DNA of 64,000 nt. Source: Cyanoderma ruficeps. Lineage: Eukaryota > Chordata > Aves > Passeriformes > Timaliidae. The stretch lies in contig VZDJ01004378.1 in the NCBI GenBank assembly GCA_008694505.1, positions 23,023,298-23,087,297 of the forward strand, given 5' to 3'. Shown one piece after another: positions 60,832-64,000 of this stretch. Both the position numbers and the translations under genes were made by a program. The notes under the pieces were generated by a model that saw only the letters and a list, made by a program, of their open reading frames with translations, made no database searches and had not been told where the DNA came from. The number at the start of each line of letters is the position of its first letter. Within the stretch, counting starts at the first letter, position 1.

Positions 60832-63564
60832 TCCAATCACTGTCTTCACCCTCTTTATGGCCTCCAGCATATTCTGATGGCCTCTGTAATTAAAATGGGA
60901 TAGGGATTTTTATTCTTGCCACTTTCCTTTTTCAGTTTTAGTGAATCAATGTCTTCTTTCAGCTGGTCATTAAACTTTGCTTCCGTTACTGCTGAGGGAT
61001 TTTTTAAACATATATTTGCTGCTTGTTACTCTTCGGAGTAATTTCCTGCAAACATTCATAAAGCTATCCTAATTTCTCCTTAAAAATTCCTCTTTAAAAC
61101 CCTTCCCATTTGGGAATAGAAGATATCTGAAGATTATTATCTCAGTCTAAGTTTGTGCTTCCCATACTTGGACATTAGCCAGGACAGCCAACACTTCCTT
61201 GCTGTTTCCTTGCTTTCTTTTTAAATCTGGTAATATCTCTTGTCACCTTCCGAGATCTTTCACATACACACACACACACATATACTTTCCAATTACAATT
61301 ACTATAGCCCTGGAGAACCTATTTACTCTGTTTTCAGAACACTTAGCATAGTCTCTAGCCTTCATTCATGTCCAGGAATTTCAACAATCAGATTAAAAGA
61401 ATCTCAGTCTTTGTGCTTTTCTATTAGACCCTATTGCAAGAGATATGAGAGGCAAAACTAGACTATCCGTTAAAGGCCCCATCAAAAATATGATCTTTAA
61501 GTAATATCACTAATTACATGATCTCATTCCAAAGAATGGCATTACTATAATGCACTTCTAGTAATCACTGCCTTAAAAGGTCTTTTTTTCCTTGAGCCTA
61601 AAAGCAAGTTTTGATTGCAAAACAGATCTGCGACATACAATTTTTTTTTTTTAAACAGGTAATTTCCTGAAACCATTGTGAAATTTTCCATGATGGTTCT
61701 TGGCTCAAACTATACACTGACTGGTAGCAGAGACATAGCATCTTATGACATAGTTCTTATGGTGAAACATGTTCTTCTGAGAGGAGTCAGGCTTGGTTTT
61801 GCCTCTGTAAAGAAATTGGATATGTTATATACAGGTTTAGCCTAGGATCCTATTTGACTTGCATGGCTTTAGACATCCTGTACCACCTAGCAGAAAGACA
61901 AAGTGAGACTTGGAGATTCTGTATGAGCTGTGAGCCCATATGCATAGTTACATACAAAACTATAGGCATACTTAAGGATTTTTCTTCCTGGAAAACTGAA
62001 AAATCTACAGGGGAAAACCCTGAAAATCTGAAGCACAGCATAACCTGTGCACATATCTTATGGTAACAGGATAAGGAAACAAGGAGTGCAGAATATTTAA
62101 CTAATTGCAAGATGATAAATTGTGCATGCTCATTTGAGGATGGATGTTTCAATTTAGACACAAAAGTGATAATGTTCATCTCCTTTATGACAATAGAACT
62201 TTCCAGACCAACACTTAATTTTTTCAACATATTTATCCTGTTTTTTTTATCCTAGATGGCCTTTTGCCCCATAAGTATGAATTTGAATCTTTAGTACAAA
62301 TGTTATTGCAATAAAATTATCTAGAGAAAATAGATATGCCTACATGGCTACAAGGGAAGATCAGAAGTTTATTTTAAAGACAGTAGGCATGTTAAAGTTT
62401 ATCTCAGGTGAACAACATTCTTGATTTTTCTTTCCCAAGAAAATTGAATTTCCTTGTAAGAGATTTTTGCACTTACACTGAATTGTAAAACACAGCATCA
62501 GTTGAATGTCTTCTTTCATGCAGATGCCCCACATCAAAACTTGAAAGGCTTTTCTGGGACAAAATTAGGACACACAGTGAGGATCACTTCATTCTCATAA
62601 ACCTGTTTATAAGTTGAAATATTAAAAATATATAATTGTGTCATCAGTAATGTAAAATACAGGAGTTTATGTTGACTTTCTAGTTTTGGTTTAGGACCTG
62701 GGCATATGGCATCAGAGGTTGTATTTGCAAGCTTGAGAACATTTTTGGTTCAATTGTCTTCTACCAGTATGTGTCTTGCAGGTCAAAAAGCTATACCAGG
62801 ACCCTTGTGCTTTGATCATAAATACCTCAGCATAGAAATGGAGCAAAAGTAGAAGGTGCTTTGATCAGAATATGTTCCAAGAAGAGAAATATTTTAAAAG
62901 CTCAAATTCTGCAAGTGTAATTTTGTCATAAGCTCTTGTATGGAAATCTGATCAAAAGGATCTTGGAACATAGCATGCTTTCATGCTGGTCCCAAGGAAA
63001 AGGGATCAAATTAGTAACAAAGATTTACCAGGCAATGGATTGCCTGCACAGCATAGTGAAACACGACACACAGATAGCAACCAGCCCTTAAGTGAGCCAG
63101 CTCAGGTGTTGGGTATGGACTCTTCAGCAAGGCAAAACTACTGGAATGTGCTGTGGCAAAAGTACTGTGTGGAGCAGTGGTGCTCCAGACATGAGCTGAT
63201 TCCAGAAGTTAAGACTTCTCAGGTGCAAGGGAAGATGTTGCTGTGCTTGGAACTGGTTGGGAACCCAGTGAAATATTCTACTGATTGAAATGTGCTTAGT
63301 TTCAATTGAACATTTTTAATGTGTGAATATTTTAGTTTTGTAAAAGAGAAAATTATGTCAGAAAAGCTAATTTTTGTTTTTTGCTGATGTGAAGTGCACT
63401 ACTGTAAATGCATGAACTCCATTACTTCTTGAGGTGCTTACATTTACTGACCAGTCAGTAAGGTTTCTCATCTGTCGACTTCTACCCATAGTATAACTGG
63501 CTGATATATGTGCAGCCTAAAGTAAATGGATTTATCTAACTGTATGCAGAGAAATGCTCTTCAC
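60832..63564. other. AT-rich unique DNA, no gene seen
   Basis: About 2.7 kb. A short (CA)n run occurs at 61264-61281. The opposed ORFs at 61850-62230 (minus, 126 codons) and 61854-62066 have no motif. A 101-codon plus frame at 62983-63288 lies in a GC-richer patch; it is polar and lacks recognisable domains or splice signals. Confidence 0.5.
61264..61281 (+). repeat. (CA)n microsatellite, short
   Basis: Eight or nine CA-type units followed by TATA. Confidence 0.85.
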
Positions 63565-64000
63565 TTAGGATGAGGAAAGGCTGTGGATATCTATCTAGAT
63601 TTCAGTAAAGTGTTTGTCATTGTCTCCCACAGCGTTCTCCTGAGGAAACTGGATGCTCATGGCTTGCATGGAAGTACTCTTCACTGGGTGAAAGCTGGTT
63701 GAATGGCCAGGTCCAGAGAGTGGCACTGAATGAAACTAAATCCAGCTGGTATCTGGTCACCAGTGGTGTTCCCCAGAGCTCAGGACTGGGCTGGTCCTAT
63801 TTTATATTTGTAATGATGATCTGGAGGAAGGGTTTTAATGCATCCTCAGTAAGTGTACAGACGACACCCTGTTAGGAGAGAGTGTTGATCTGCTCGAGGG
63901 TAGGAAGGCTCTACAAAGAGCCCTGGATGGCTTTGAAACAATGGGCTGAGGACAACTGTACAAGGCTCACCAAAACTAAGTGCCAAGTCCTGTGCTTGGG
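63565..64000 (+). mobile_element. CR1 LINE fragment running off the window
   Basis: Plus-strand blocks follow the CR1 palm in order: tagatttcagtaaagtgttt (site of the LDFSKAFD motif), gtctcccacagcgttctcctg, tggtcaccagtggtgttccccag (VTSGVPQ) and gatctgctcgagggtaggaaggctct. The FADD region is decayed (tacagacgacacc near 63859). Several stops and indels make it non-coding. The 3' part lies beyond 64000. Confidence 0.88.

Overview
The window looks like vertebrate, specifically avian, non-coding DNA, most likely from a songbird. The evidence is the repeat content: many fragments of a CR1-type non-LTR retrotransposon, several with the (ATTCTGTG)n-like 3' terminus, and several avian-type endogenous-retrovirus LTRs whose sequences resemble passerine LTR families. 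The background is AT-rich with long ORF-free stretches. There is no operon structure and no bacterial gene. I see no credible host protein-coding exon, tRNA or rRNA. Nearly all ORFs over 60 codons are either chance ORFs in AT-rich DNA or remnants of mobile elements. It is best read as a gene desert or the inside of a very large intron.

Layout: a decayed CR1 3' end (+) at 1-848; unique AT-rich DNA to 6.3 kb; a relatively young 5'-truncated CR1 (-) at 6296-7556, interrupted by a 74-bp copy of flanking DNA; an LTR (+) at about 8770-9317; unique DNA with a CR1 tail and a tetranucleotide microsatellite running into a 701-N gap (13691-14391); an endonuclease-bearing CR1 fragment (-) at 17.16-18.10 kb; a CR1 tail at 20.6 kb; an LTR-like segment at 21.4-21.85 kb; a 1404-bp solo LTR (+) with TG...CA ends and perfect 5-bp target duplications at 27007-28410, facing a second LTR fragment (-) that begins 139 bp further on; unique DNA; an LTR-like segment (-) at 34.8-35.2 kb; small CR1 pieces at 36.0 and 38.7 kb; an LTR (-) at 43.27-44.39 kb; an LTR-like fragment at 47.5-47.8 kb; a young CR1 (-) at 53713-55160 carrying recognisable reverse-transcriptase motifs; a microsatellite-bounded 105-N gap at 58305-58409; and two CR1 fragments (+) at 59.84-60.83 kb and 63.57-64.0 kb, the latter running off the end.

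No set of genes works together here. What is worth checking is structural: the exact 74-bp duplication inserted in a CR1 with microhomology at both ends, the CR1 fragment keeping part of the 5' coding region, the solo LTR with intact target-site duplications, and several perfect short palindromes with homeodomain-like or insulator-like sequence that could mark regulatory DNA. I did not find evidence of a new biological system. Repeat-family names come from memory of avian repeats and need a library search to confirm.
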